Shown: piece after piece, positions 31,826 to 38,175 of the stretch
Numbering within the stretch: the first letter of the stretch is position 1
Layout: each line of letters starts with the position of its first letter
IMG/VR virus record: IMGVR_UViG_3300013137_000005
Location: 1-41,792 of that record
Length of the DNA stretch: 41,792 nt
Direction: 5' to 3' (one strand)
Origin: a virus
The notes under the pieces: generated by a model
Databases searched by the model: none
What the model saw: the letters and a program-made list of their open reading frames with translations, nothing else
Told to the model about the DNA's origin: nothing
Translations under genes and position numbers: made by a program

Positions 31826-31854
31826 AGATTATCACAAAACATAAGACGTGTCAA
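31826..31854 (-). promoter_or_regulatory. Sigma70-type promoter of the late (leftward) operon
   Basis: On the minus strand, -35 TTGACA (31849-31854) is followed after 17 bp by TAATCT (31826-31831), with an overlapping TGATAAT. It lies at the 3' end of the serine-recombinase remnant, in AT-rich DNA just upstream of the leader ORF. It is the only strong leftward promoter I see ahead of the 25-kb virion operon. Confidence 0.75.
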
Positions 31855-32344
31855 TAGGTACATGCCATTTTGCGGGTATCAGAATTCTGCCACTTGGGGG
31901 CACCTCTCCGATACCCGCAATGACCGCCAGATCCACCCCGGCGAACGTGATCCGCACGCGTTCGCGCCACACGTCCACGCGCTCGACCAGCCGGCCCAGC
32001 GCGTGACGCACGTCCGCCACTGATTCCCCTTCGACCTGCCCGCGCATCTCCGCGATGACCCGTTCGACAATCGCCGGATTGTCCAGCGCCGCGGCGAATT
32101 CCTCGCGCCGCGCCAGATCCTCGGCCTGTAGCTCCAGCCGCCGCAGATCGGCCTCGCGCACCCGCAGCCGTTCGATGACCGTTGGCCCGCCGCCCGCCTC
32201 GATCGCATCCACCAGCGCCGTGATCGAACGCCGCGTGGCGGTGATCGCGCGCCCCGTCGCCTCCTGCTCCGCCTGTGTCCCCGGATCGCGCAACTGGGCG
32301 AGCGCCGCCGCCAGCACCGCGGCCAGGTTGCCCGGCGTCAACAC
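31832..32344 (-). pseudogene. 3' remnant of a large serine recombinase
   Basis: 170 codons that resemble only the C-terminal part of a large serine integrase: helices with LTPGNLAAVLAAALAQLRDP, the coiled-coil region (ADLRRLELQAEDLARREEFA) and the closing beta strands (LVERVDVWRERVRITFAGVD, then PPSGRILIPAKWH). The catalytic N-terminal resolvase domain and zinc domain are missing. Upstream the frame runs directly into the truncated XRE gene. The only start is GTG 32344. It probably marks an older integration module replaced by the tyrosine integrase at 33294. A separate function for the coiled-coil fragment cannot be excluded. Confidence 0.75.
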
Positions 32345-32502
32345 CTGATCTTGCGGTAGGTATCCAACCCGGCGTTTGCCTGACCGTTGATTAGTGCGTT
32401 GATCATCTGAGATGATAGCTCGCTTTTACGAGCCATCACGCTCTGATTCCATCCCCGCGCGTCTATCTCTCGCTGAAGCCAAACCCCAAATGCCTCATTC
32501 AT
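32338..32502 (-). CDS. XRE-family (Cro/C1) regulator, probably truncated
   Basis: A 54-residue protein (NEAFGVWLQREIDARGWNQS, then VMARKSELSSQMINALINGQ and ANAGLDTYRKI) with a clear lambda-repressor-like helix-turn-helix. It stops after YRKIRC, where the family usually continues for at least another helix. At that exact point the DNA changes from AT-rich to GC-rich serine-recombinase sequence, so the 3' end was probably cut by recombination. It is divergent from the promoter and operator-like repeats at 32552-32601, as expected for a lysogeny repressor or Cro. ATG 32502 is used. Confidence 0.75.
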   Translation of the reverse strand: MNEAFGVWLQREIDARGWNQSVMARKSELSSQMINALINGQANAGLDTYRKIRC

Positions 32503-32557
32503 GCATCCCATCATACAGGAAATTTCTACCAATTTCATAGAAAAAATTCCCAACCTA

Positions 32558-32586
32558 TTGACAGACTATAACAACCTATGTTATAT
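32558..32586 (+). promoter_or_regulatory. Sigma70 promoter with operator-like repeats at the lysogeny switch
   Basis: -35 TTGACA (32558-32563), a 17-bp spacer and -10 TTATAT (32581-32586) drive the plus-strand genes from 32630. The spacer holds the inverted repeat TATAAC-N7-GTTATA (32567-32585). AACCTAT occurs twice, 21 bp apart (32552-32558 and 32573-32579), which is two helical turns. A further palindrome CCTAA-TCAG-TTAGG (32588-32601) and CAATCTGATTG (32610-32620) follow. Binding by the neighbouring XRE protein is likely. Confidence 0.8.
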
Positions 32587-32629
32587 TCCTAATCAGTTAG
32601 GAGAAGCATCAATCTGATTGGAGATAAAC

Positions 32630-32800
32630 ATGCAGGATGAACCGCAGGTCGTGGTCATAAACGCCACGGTCTACCCGTGGCAACGCCAAGCCCTCGAAAC
32701 TTATCAGCAGAGGATCGGCGTGCGAACGCTCTCCGAGGCGCTCCGCTCCGTCCTCTCCCAGGTGCTCCCCAAACCTGAAGAAACGGAACAGCCGGCATGA
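32630..32800 (+). CDS. Ribbon-helix-helix-like regulator
   Basis: A 56-residue protein: a short beta strand (QVVVINATVY) followed by two helices (WQRQALETYQQRIGV and TLSEALRSVLSQVL), the size and layout of a ribbon-helix-helix DNA-binding protein. GGAG (32620-32623) precedes ATG 32630. It is the first gene transcribed from the promoter at 32558 and overlaps the next ATG (ATGA at 32797-32800). It probably controls the integrase operon or the switch itself. Confidence 0.7.
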   Translation: MQDEPQVVVINATVYPWQRQALETYQQRIGVRTLSEALRSVLSQVLPKPEETEQPA

Positions 32801-33036
32801 GACGCCGCGACCAGAACGCCACCGACGTGCGGCGCGACCTCGCCGCCTACCACGGCAATGACGAACGCCTCCATGCCGCCATCGCGACCCTGAGCCGCGA
32901 GCCGGAGGAACGGCAGGCCGTCATCCTGGATGCCACGGCCCGGCTGGCCAACGCCGGGCTGCGCAACTTCGGCAACCTGTTGGCCTTCGAGGTCATTCTC
33001 GCCATCGGCATCCATGCCGCCGAGGAGGGTGTCTGA
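32797..33036 (+). CDS. Small helical protein of the integrase operon, unknown
   Basis: A 79-residue, mostly helical, Ala/Arg-rich protein (DVRRDLAAYHGNDERLHAAI, then LANAGLRNFGNLLAFEVILA). No membrane segment is certain, although the C-terminus is hydrophobic. It is coupled to the upstream gene by ATGA and directly followed by the next ATG. Its position between a regulator and the integrase would suit an excisionase or accessory factor, but there is no recognisable winged-helix motif. Confidence 0.55.
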   Translation: MRRRDQNATDVRRDLAAYHGNDERLHAAIATLSREPEERQAVILDATARLANAGLRNFGNLLAFEVILAIGIHAAEEGV

Positions 33037-33294
33037 ATGTCCGACCGCGCGGCGACGGCCCCAGCAGGGGAACAACAACCAGGAAGGCTCGAATCGGAAA
33101 TTCAGAACGCCCTCGCTGGGACCGCCACCGGACGGTCTGAACAGCCGTCCTCCTCTCCGTCCTCCTTTGCAAAGCCTGCTGAGGGTCTGGGCAACTCTCA
33201 GCAGGCCGGGGAGATCCCGCTCGACTGGATCACCACGGCGATCCTGGGCGGCATGTTCGTCCGGGCCGCGCGCAAGCTCGGGGTGATCCCCTGA
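33037..33294 (+). CDS. Unknown protein upstream of integrase
   Basis: An 85-residue protein. The first 60 residues are polar and Ser/Gln/Pro-rich (PSSSPSSFAKPAEGLGNSQQ), probably disordered. The last 25 form one hydrophobic helix (DWITTAILGGMFVRAARKLG), amphipathic or membrane-associated. ATG 33037 directly follows the preceding TGA stop; its own stop overlaps the integrase ATG (TGATG). Function unknown. Confidence 0.5.
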   Translation: MSDRAATAPAGEQQPGRLESEIQNALAGTATGRSEQPSSSPSSFAKPAEGLGNSQQAGEIPLDWITTAILGGMFVRAARKLGVIP

Positions 33295-34232
33295 TGATGA
33301 CCTGGGCGGAGTGTATCGACGCATGGCTGGCCGCCGTGCGCAGTCGGAGCGGCTCGGAGCACAGCGTGCGAGCCTATCGGGATGATGTCAGGCTGTTTGA
33401 ACTCTGGCATGGAGGGTGGGAAGACGTGGACGGTGCCACGTGTCATGCCTGGGTGCGGCTGTTGCGGACGGTCGGCAACGGCCCGGCGACGATCAATCGC
33501 CGGGTGGCGGCCCTGCGCTCGCTCTATCGTTTCGCAGCCACAGAGACCGGGCGTAACCCGTTGTGGCCGTGGCCCAACCCGTGGGCCAGCCGGACCCTGA
33601 TTCAGCGGGTGGATCGTCGGCTGCGGCTGCCGACTGCCGACCAGATCACCCGGCTGCTCGGCGCGATTGACCGGGATACGATCATCGGCAAACGGGATTA
33701 CGCCATGATCGGCGGCCTGTTCCTGACCGCCCGCCGCCTCTCGGAATGGAGTGCGCTGCGGTGGGGTGACGTGCACGTCACCCCAGACGGCTGGTGGATC
33801 GAATACGTCGGAAAGGGCCACCGCAACGGACAGCAGGCGCTCCCGCCCGCGCTCGCCGCGGCGATCGAGGAATGGCTGCGGGCCGCCGGCCACTGGCCGC
33901 CGCAGCCTGACGACTATATTTTCGTCTCCTGCCGGCCCGCGCCTCGGTGGGAGCGGCATCTTCACCCGGGCCAGGTGTGGCGCCGCCTGGTTCTCTACAA
34001 CGAACGCAGCGGCGTGCCGTGTCACCCGCACACCCTGCGCCACATCGGGGCCCGCGTGCGCAGGGCGGCCGGCGCCGACGTGTGGGAGTTGCAAAAACTA
34101 TTGAATCACTCCCACCTGAACACGACCGAAATCTACACGGCGAGCGTGCTCGACGTGCCCGATCCCGACCGCTACGCCGCGGCCGTGGAAGCCTTTTTAC
34201 CCCCCGTGCGGGCCGAAACTCACGCGATATAG
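33294..34232 (+). CDS. int: Tyrosine recombinase (phage integrase)
   Basis: A 312-residue XerC/D-like tyrosine recombinase. Residues 1-85 are the SAM-like core-binding domain (SEHSVRAYRDDVRLFELWHG). The catalytic domain carries Arg148 (ARRLSEW), Lys174 (GKGHRNG), His246 and Arg249 (HPHTLRH), His272 (LNHSHLNTTEIY) and nucleophile Tyr281, so the full active set is present. It has no arm-binding N-terminal domain. The segment between the conserved lysine and the HxLR box is short, without the extra helix that integron integrases (IntI) carry, so it is the phage's own integrase rather than the enzyme for the attC cassettes. It is transcribed with the three small genes upstream. Confidence 0.93.
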   Translation: MMTWAECIDAWLAAVRSRSGSEHSVRAYRDDVRLFELWHGGWEDVDGATCHAWVRLLRTVGNGPATINRRVAALRSLYRFAATETGRNPLWPWPNPWASRTLIQRVDRRLRLPTADQITRLLGAIDRDTIIGKRDYAMIGGLFLTARRLSEWSALRWGDVHVTPDGWWIEYVGKGHRNGQQALPPALAAAIEEWLRAAGHWPPQPDDYIFVSCRPAPRWERHLHPGQVWRRLVLYNERSGVPCHPHTLRHIGARVRRAAGADVWELQKLLNHSHLNTTEIYTASVLDVPDPDRYAAAVEAFLPPVRAETHAI

Positions 34233-34246
34233 GTATAGCTATCGCG
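34223..34246. other. Inverted repeat over the integrase stop
   Basis: CGCGATA (34223-34229) and TATCGCG (34240-34246) form a perfect 7-bp inverted repeat around TAGGTATAGC, with the integrase TAG stop inside. The AT-rich core flanked by inverted arms beside an integrase gene makes it a weak candidate attP core, or simply a terminator. Confidence 0.35.
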
Positions 34247-34267
34247 CGGTGCCCAGGAGAACGAGCG

Positions 34268-34675
34268 ATGAACCCCTACGACGAACCCACCATCATCCGT
34301 CGCACCCGGCGCATGATCGTGTCAGTGCCGGTGCACACGCCGGAACCAGCCGAACAACCTTCGTTGCTGGCGGAGCGCCCGGAGCCGGACGCCGATGCCA
34401 TCACCATCGCCCAACGGTTCGCTGCGTTTCACGCCAGCAACCCGCATGTCTATCGCCTCCTTCGGGAGATGACCCTGTCGGATGCCGAGCGGGGCGTCCG
34501 CCGCATCTCCCCGAAGCTGCTCGTTGAACGGCTGCGCGCCGCCGGTCTCACGACCGCCGCCGCCGATGATGAGTACAGGATCAACAACATCTATACCAGC
34601 CACTACGCCCGGCTGCTGGCCGCCGAGCCGGGGCTGGCCGGGCGCATCCCCATGCGCAAACTGGTCGCTGAATAG
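34268..34675 (+). CDS. Unknown soluble protein after integrase
   Basis: A 135-residue protein with a polar N-terminal third (NPYDEPTIIRRTRRMIVSVP), a Pro/Glu-rich linker, and a helical C-terminal domain (FAAFHASNPHVYRLLREMTL, then RISPKLLVERLRAAGLTTAA and NIYTSHYARLLAAEPGLAGR). The C-terminal region resembles a small winged-helix-like DNA-binding fold seen in various phage and prophage proteins (weak recall). AGGAG (34255-34259) gives a good start at 34268. It opens the accessory region downstream of the integrase. Confidence 0.6.
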   Translation: MNPYDEPTIIRRTRRMIVSVPVHTPEPAEQPSLLAERPEPDADAITIAQRFAAFHASNPHVYRLLREMTLSDAERGVRRISPKLLVERLRAAGLTTAAADDEYRINNIYTSHYARLLAAEPGLAGRIPMRKLVAE

Positions 34676-34684
34676 GAGGGTATC

Positions 34685-35167
34685 ATGCGTAATCCCGACG
34701 AAGGTTCTATGACGGTCGTGTTGTATGTCATTTTGATCACGGCGGCGCTGTTCCTGGCGATCTTTCTCGCTATCATCCTGCCCGCCGACGCATCCGCCGC
34801 CCCGTCACAACCCGACCTGTGCACGAAGTGGGTGATCACCCCCCCGTGCTGCAGGACGATCCTGGGCGTGCGCATCTGCTCCTGTTTCTCCTGGCGCTGT
34901 GCGGCCCCGACCGCCGGCCGGGTTGACGGCCTGGCCTCCCCGCTGCCCGGAAACAAGGGTGGTTGCGGCCGCAACAACTGGTGGACGGGCCTCTCCTGCA
35001 CCGTCACCGACGCCGGCAACGGCTTCGTTTCGGCCCACTGCGAGCACGGCCTCTGGTTCAGCCGCCAGAACACGGCCCGCTCGTTCCGCCTTCAGCAAAA
35101 CATCCGGGTGGCCGGCTGCGAAAATGAGGGCGGTGAGTTGGCGCCCGTGCGGATCGCATTCCGATGA
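34685..35167 (+). CDS. Secreted or anchored cysteine-rich protein
   Basis: A 160-residue protein with one hydrophobic N-terminal segment (VVLYVILITAALFLAIFLAI, about 11-30) that ends in ADASAAP, compatible with a signal peptide cleaved near residue 39 or with a membrane anchor. The exported part holds about ten cysteines (CTK, PCC, ICSCFSWRC, GGCG, LSC, AHC, AGC), suggesting several disulfides and a compact surface domain. GGAGG lies before ATG 34685. Exported, disulfide-rich products near integrase genes are good candidates for lysogenic conversion or superinfection exclusion (inference). Confidence 0.65.
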   Translation: MRNPDEGSMTVVLYVILITAALFLAIFLAIILPADASAAPSQPDLCTKWVITPPCCRTILGVRICSCFSWRCAAPTAGRVDGLASPLPGNKGGCGRNNWWTGLSCTVTDAGNGFVSAHCEHGLWFSRQNTARSFRLQQNIRVAGCENEGGELAPVRIAFR

Positions 35168-35475
35168 CGGCGACGAAGCTCGAACAGATCGCCGGCGGGA
35201 TGCGCAAGGCGATTGTCGAACGGCCCTACGGCTGGACCCGGCACACCCTGCCGGGGGGCCTCGACCTGGTGCTCTCCCACGTCGGTGAACGTTGGCGGCT
35301 CGCGCTCCGCCGTGAACGGGTCTACCCGTCCGATACGGAGGCGGAGATCCTCAGCCGGGCCTTCGCCGTGGCGGAGGGCACGGAACCGGAGCGCCGGAAA
35401 CACATGGAAAAGCATCCGAGTTCCGAACGCCAAATCGACTGGCGCATCATCGAATACAACTGGATCGAATCGTAG
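35164..35475 (+). CDS. Unknown protein, accessory region
   Basis: A 103-residue soluble alpha+beta protein (WTRHTLPGGLDLVLSHVGER, then WRLALRRERVYPSDTEAEIL and SRAFAVAEGTEPERR) with a charged end. The pattern of strand pairs followed by helices resembles small conserved Chloroflexota or phage hypotheticals that bind partners, but I cannot name a family. ATG 35164 overlaps the stop of the cysteine-rich exported protein (ATGA), so the two are made together. Confidence 0.6.
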   Translation: MTATKLEQIAGGMRKAIVERPYGWTRHTLPGGLDLVLSHVGERWRLALRRERVYPSDTEAEILSRAFAVAEGTEPERRKHMEKHPSSERQIDWRIIEYNWIES

Positions 35476-35494
35476 CACAGGGGAGGGCAGGCGG

Positions 35495-35812
35495 ATGATC
35501 GGGGACGTTTCGGGCACTATTCCGGTTCTGCCGGTCGTGTTGGCCGGGCTGCTGTTGTTCGGCATCGGCTACAACCTCCTCGTGGCGTGGCTCATCCGCC
35601 ACGGCTATGCGGAGGGGTACACCTGGGCGCTGGTGGCCGGCGGGGTGACCTTTACCCTGGGCGGACTGGCGATCCTGGACCCGCAGGCGGCCATGCTCGC
35701 CATGCTGGCCTTCGCCTGTTCCGGTGCGCCGATGTCGATAGGGGCCTGGTGGCGGCACGTCCGGCAGCGCAAAACCGGGCAGGATGCGCAGCGGCACGAG
35801 GCGCTCCGATGA
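35495..35812 (+). CDS. Three-helix membrane protein
   Basis: A 105-residue protein with three membrane helices (IPVLPVVLAGLLLFGIGYNL; TWALVAGGVTFTLGGLAIL; AMLAMLAFACSGAPMSIGAW) and a basic cytoplasmic tail (RHVRQRKTGQDAQRHEAL). GGGAGGG lies before ATG 35495. It is similar in layout to the holin-like protein at 30517, without clear sequence identity. It could be a holin or an envelope accessory; the operon gives no decisive hint. Confidence 0.6.
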   Translation: MIGDVSGTIPVLPVVLAGLLLFGIGYNLLVAWLIRHGYAEGYTWALVAGGVTFTLGGLAILDPQAAMLAMLAFACSGAPMSIGAWWRHVRQRKTGQDAQRHEALR

Positions 35813-36024
35813 CCGAGCAGCGGCCCTGGCCGAACCTGGCGAAGGAGGCCCGCGACCGGGCCGCCGAAGAGGCGATTCGGGGGCAGCGAGCTCTCCGGCC
35901 GCTGGTGGCCGGCGAGGCGTTCGATAGGACAGAGACGTTGCGGCGGCTGGCGGTCGCGCTGGATGCGTTCCAGCAGATCGCCCGTTTCATGGAGACGTCC
36001 GGCGCGCCGACCCGGCCGGAGTGA
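35809..36024 (+). CDS. Small helical protein, unknown
   Basis: A 71-residue, charged, helical protein (PNLAKEARDRAAEEAIRGQR, then ETLRRLAVALDAFQQIARFM). ATG 35809 overlaps the previous stop (ATGA). No motif is recognised; it may be a soluble partner of the membrane protein before it. Confidence 0.55.
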   Translation: MTEQRPWPNLAKEARDRAAEEAIRGQRALRPLVAGEAFDRTETLRRLAVALDAFQQIARFMETSGAPTRPE

Positions 36025-36033
36025 GGGGGGACA

Positions 36034-36417
36034 GTGAGCGAACACACCGTCTATGCGGCAATGGTGACACAGGTCAACGGTCTGACCGCCGAACGTGACA
36101 CCATGCGCGAGCAGATCGCCGGCCTCGTAGCGGAGCGGAATGCGCTGCGGGGCCTACTCGACTACTGGCGCGCTCGCGCGTGGTACTGGCGCGCTCGCGT
36201 CTACAGCGGGCAGCAAGAGGCAGAGTCAACAGAAATCTCCGATGCGCCCCGCTATCAAATCATGGGCGTTACGAACAGTTTTTGCCCAGATTGCGGAATG
36301 GGGGCGTATCTGCTTGCGCCGGAGAACTGGAATATATCCATGCCAGCCTTTTATCTGTGTGGCGGGTGTGGCTATATCGGGCAGATCGGTGTTGGGCCGG
36401 TCATTGACAATCACTAG
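36034..36417 (+). CDS. Coiled-coil plus zinc-ribbon protein
   Basis: A 127-residue protein starting at GTG 36034 (a GGAG-containing G-rich stretch lies just upstream). Residues 5-60 are coiled coil (NGLTAERDTMREQIAGLVAE) with an internal duplication of YWRARxWYWRARV, caused by a 16-bp tandem repeat (TACTGGCGCGCTCGCG twice). Residues about 83-115 are a zinc ribbon (CPDCG and CGGCG). The second half is more AT-rich and uses different codons from the first, so the gene may be a recent fusion. Confidence 0.6.
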   Translation: MSEHTVYAAMVTQVNGLTAERDTMREQIAGLVAERNALRGLLDYWRARAWYWRARVYSGQQEAESTEISDAPRYQIMGVTNSFCPDCGMGAYLLAPENWNISMPAFYLCGGCGYIGQIGVGPVIDNH

Positions 36418-36419
36418 AT

Positions 36420-36640
36420 AGCGCCAGCCAGGGCGCTGCGGGGCCGCCCGTTGCGGCACAGAGTGGATGGATAAATCAGTGGGGAGTCCGGTCGGGTAGT
36501 CCCCCGGTGGGCCGCTAAACCCCTGGGTGTCGCTGCAAATGCGGCACGACCGGCATGAGACGAAAAAGCCGAGTGGTGCGAACACTCGGCGCCGGGCGGA
36601 GCGCCGACCCGGTGAACGGATGATACCACAAGGAGCGTCA
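36420..36640 (+). ncRNA. Hairpin-rich non-coding stretch, candidate structured RNA or terminator array
   Basis: About 220 bp without a convincing gene. It contains AGCGCC/GGCGCT near its start, GGGGA/TCCCC in the middle, and a perfect GCCGAGTG (36568-36575) with CACTCGGC (36583-36590) around a 7-base loop. The last hairpin is preceded by AAAAA, so read on the minus strand it has a U-tract. It does not fold as a tRNA. Either a structured RNA or a set of transcription barriers ahead of the next operon. Confidence 0.4.
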
Positions 36641-36641
36641 C

Positions 36642-36821
36642 ATGGCCGAACTACCTTCGGAATTTACCGGTAAATTTTATTGGCTGGCCTTCACGAAGGC
36701 CACGACCGAGGCGGAGGCCCGCGCCGGCTTCCGTGCCCGCTACGGCCGGGAGCCTGAACACGTCGGCTACGCCGGCGGCAACGTGCTGGCCGGGCCCGTG
36801 CCGGAAGGCTCGCACCGATGA
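36642..36821 (+). CDS. Small soluble protein (59 residues), unknown
   Basis: A 59-residue protein below common length cut-offs. It has AGGAG (36631-36635) before ATG 36642 and an ATGA overlap with the next gene, both strong signs of translation. The sequence (SEFTGKFYWLAFTKATTEAE, then FRARYGREPEHVGYAGGNVL) suggests a small alpha/beta unit with a strand-helix-strand arrangement. No family is recognised. It opens the membrane-protein operon 36642-38090. Confidence 0.7.
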   Translation: MAELPSEFTGKFYWLAFTKATTEAEARAGFRARYGREPEHVGYAGGNVLAGPVPEGSHR

Positions 36822-37219
36822 ACGCCGACACCGAAAACGAAACTGAAACCGGCAACGGCGCCACGGGCTGGATGATCCTATCGGCGCTGCTCGCCCTCGT
36901 AGTGATCGTCGGCAGCCTGCTGTACCTGGTCAACGGGCAGGCGGCCCGCATGGAGGATGCACGGGCCGAACAGTGGAACGCCCGTGCCCAAGTCGAACAG
37001 GCGCGCGCCTACGGACAAACGCAGATCGCCCAGGCGCAGGTCGAGATCGCCCGCGCGCACGAAGAGGGCAGCACGGAGCGCGCCCAGGTGTTCGCCCTGA
37101 CGCTGCGATCCTTCACCGCCGACAACCACCTCGAACTGACGCTCGTCTCCGTCGGGGTCGTGCTGCTGGCGATCCTCCAGGTCGTGCAGGTGCTCACCCG
37201 GAGAGGAGGGGACGCATGA
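36818..37219 (+). CDS. Two-helix membrane protein with central coiled coil
   Basis: A 133-residue protein. An acidic N-terminus is followed by membrane helix 1 (WMILSALLALVVIVGSLLYL, about 18-37), a long Ala/Gln/Glu-rich coiled coil (EQWNARAQVEQARAYGQTQI, about 45-95), and membrane helix 2 (LTLVSVGVVLLAILQVVQVL, about 108-127). A coiled coil spanning between two membrane helices suggests an oligomer on one face of the membrane. ATGA overlaps link it to genes on both sides. Unknown role; an envelope or exclusion function is plausible. Confidence 0.65.
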   Translation: MNADTENETETGNGATGWMILSALLALVVIVGSLLYLVNGQAARMEDARAEQWNARAQVEQARAYGQTQIAQAQVEIARAHEEGSTERAQVFALTLRSFTADNHLELTLVSVGVVLLAILQVVQVLTRRGGDA

Positions 37220-37410
37220 ACCGCTACGTATATCAGGTCTCCAACCGTGCCAGCCTGCTGGTGCTGCTGGCGCTCGACGTGCTGATCGGTTCCGTCATCA
37301 TCCGGGCGCTACTCCCGGAAGGCTACGAGTGGGTGCTGCCCCGTGTGGCGTGGCCGCTGTGGGGCATCGGCTGGACGCTCATCGCCCTGCGGCTGCGGCG
37401 GAGGGGGTGA
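37216..37410 (+). CDS. Small two-helix membrane protein
   Basis: A 64-residue protein with two hydrophobic helices (SLLVLLALDVLIGSVIIRAL and VAWPLWGIGWTLIALRL) and a basic C-terminus (RLRRRG). ATG 37216 overlaps the previous stop, with GAGGGG upstream. It is encoded between two larger membrane proteins and probably belongs to the same membrane complex. Confidence 0.6.
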   Translation: MNRYVYQVSNRASLLVLLALDVLIGSVIIRALLPEGYEWVLPRVAWPLWGIGWTLIALRLRRRG

Positions 37411-37412
37411 CG

Positions 37413-38090
37413 ATGAAAACGAACTCCGCCCCGCTCACATCGGGCATGGAACAGAGCGCCGAAGCCGCCGCCTCAATCTGGATGTCCAACGTCGTGTCAC
37501 CCGTCGCGCAGAACGTGGTCGGCGGGGTGGGCGTGGCCGTCGTCGCCGGGCTGCTCGGCGCGCTGGCGTGGCCCGACGACCTGGCGCTGATCGCCAAGAT
37601 CGCCGGGGTCGCCGGGCTGATCGTCTTCGGCGCATCGTGCGCGGTGCGCGCCTTCCGCGACGAGATCGGGATGCTCGCCGCGGCCTACGCCGCCGGGCAG
37701 CGGGACGAAACCGTGCTGGCGCTGCGGGCGGAGAACGACCGGCTGATCCAGGAGATCGAGCGGCTGAAGTCCGAGGGCATGGTCGCCCACGCCTGGGGCG
37801 CGCGCGAGGCCGCCGAACGCCTCGCGCAGGACTACTACCGGATCATGGCGACGGGCGGCAACCTGGATACCTGCCTCTCCCGTGAGCAGGCGATGCTCCG
37901 GGGCTACAGCCGGGCACAGTGGGAGCAGGGCGTGCAATTCCTGCGCAATGCCGGCGTGCTGGCGAAGGGCAACCGGGGCGGCGTGTGGACGGCGGCGGGG
38001 GAGGAAGCGGCGCTGGCCGCCATCGCCCGCCACGCGGCGACGACGCGCGTCAGTGTGCGCGCGGCGAACGGGGAAATGAGCAAGCTGTAA
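37413..38090 (+). CDS. Membrane protein with cytoplasmic coiled coil and winged-helix-like tail
   Basis: A 225-residue protein. Two membrane helices (VVGGVGVAVVAGLLGALAW, about 35-53, and IAKIAGVAGLIVFGASCAV, about 60-79) are followed by a short coiled coil (LALRAENDRLIQEIERLKSE, about 103-122) and a helical C-terminal domain. The last part (REQAMLRGYSRAQWEQGVQF, then LRNAGVLAKGNRGGVWTAAG) resembles a winged-helix end. A membrane-tethered DNA-binding or sensor protein is possible. It is the last gene of this operon; two short hairpins with T-tracts follow the stop. Confidence 0.6.
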   Translation: MKTNSAPLTSGMEQSAEAAASIWMSNVVSPVAQNVVGGVGVAVVAGLLGALAWPDDLALIAKIAGVAGLIVFGASCAVRAFRDEIGMLAAAYAAGQRDETVLALRAENDRLIQEIERLKSEGMVAHAWGAREAAERLAQDYYRIMATGGNLDTCLSREQAMLRGYSRAQWEQGVQFLRNAGVLAKGNRGGVWTAAGEEAALAAIARHAATTRVSVRAANGEMSKL

Positions 38091-38118
38091 GCAGCTTTTC
38101 ATCCCCCACCGGGGTTTT
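38082..38118 (+). terminator. Tandem intrinsic terminators
   Basis: AAGCTG-TAAG-CAGCTT followed by TT (38082-38099), then CCCC-ACC-GGGG followed by TTTT (38104-38118). Both stems are short, but the U-tracts are properly placed. They end the operon before the second cassette locus. Confidence 0.6.
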
Positions 38119-38152
38119 ATGCAGAAACTTTCCGCATAAATCGTAGTTAGGC
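38114..38152 (+). other. attI-like entry site of the second cassette locus
   Basis: The site contains TTTATGC (38117-38123) and GCATAAA (38134-38140) as an inverted pair and ends in GTTAGGC (38146-38152), a full GTTRRRY box. The stretch TTCCGCATAA, a short gap, then AGTTAGG also occurs in front of the first array (98-119). There is no matching RYYYAAC close by, so it resembles an attI-type simple site more than an attC. Confidence 0.55.
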
Positions 38153-38175
38153 CGGACTTCCGGCAAGAGGCAACC

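Noticed and set aside
33294-34232. Integrase as an integron integrase (IntI) for the attC sites
   Set aside because: Catalytic residues are present, but the region between the conserved lysine and the HxLR box is too short for the extra IntI segment, and the gene is not adjacent to either cassette locus.
36560-36600. Hairpin with a GTGCGAA loop as a tRNA T-arm
   Set aside because: No acceptor, D or anticodon arms with the correct spacing could be found around it.
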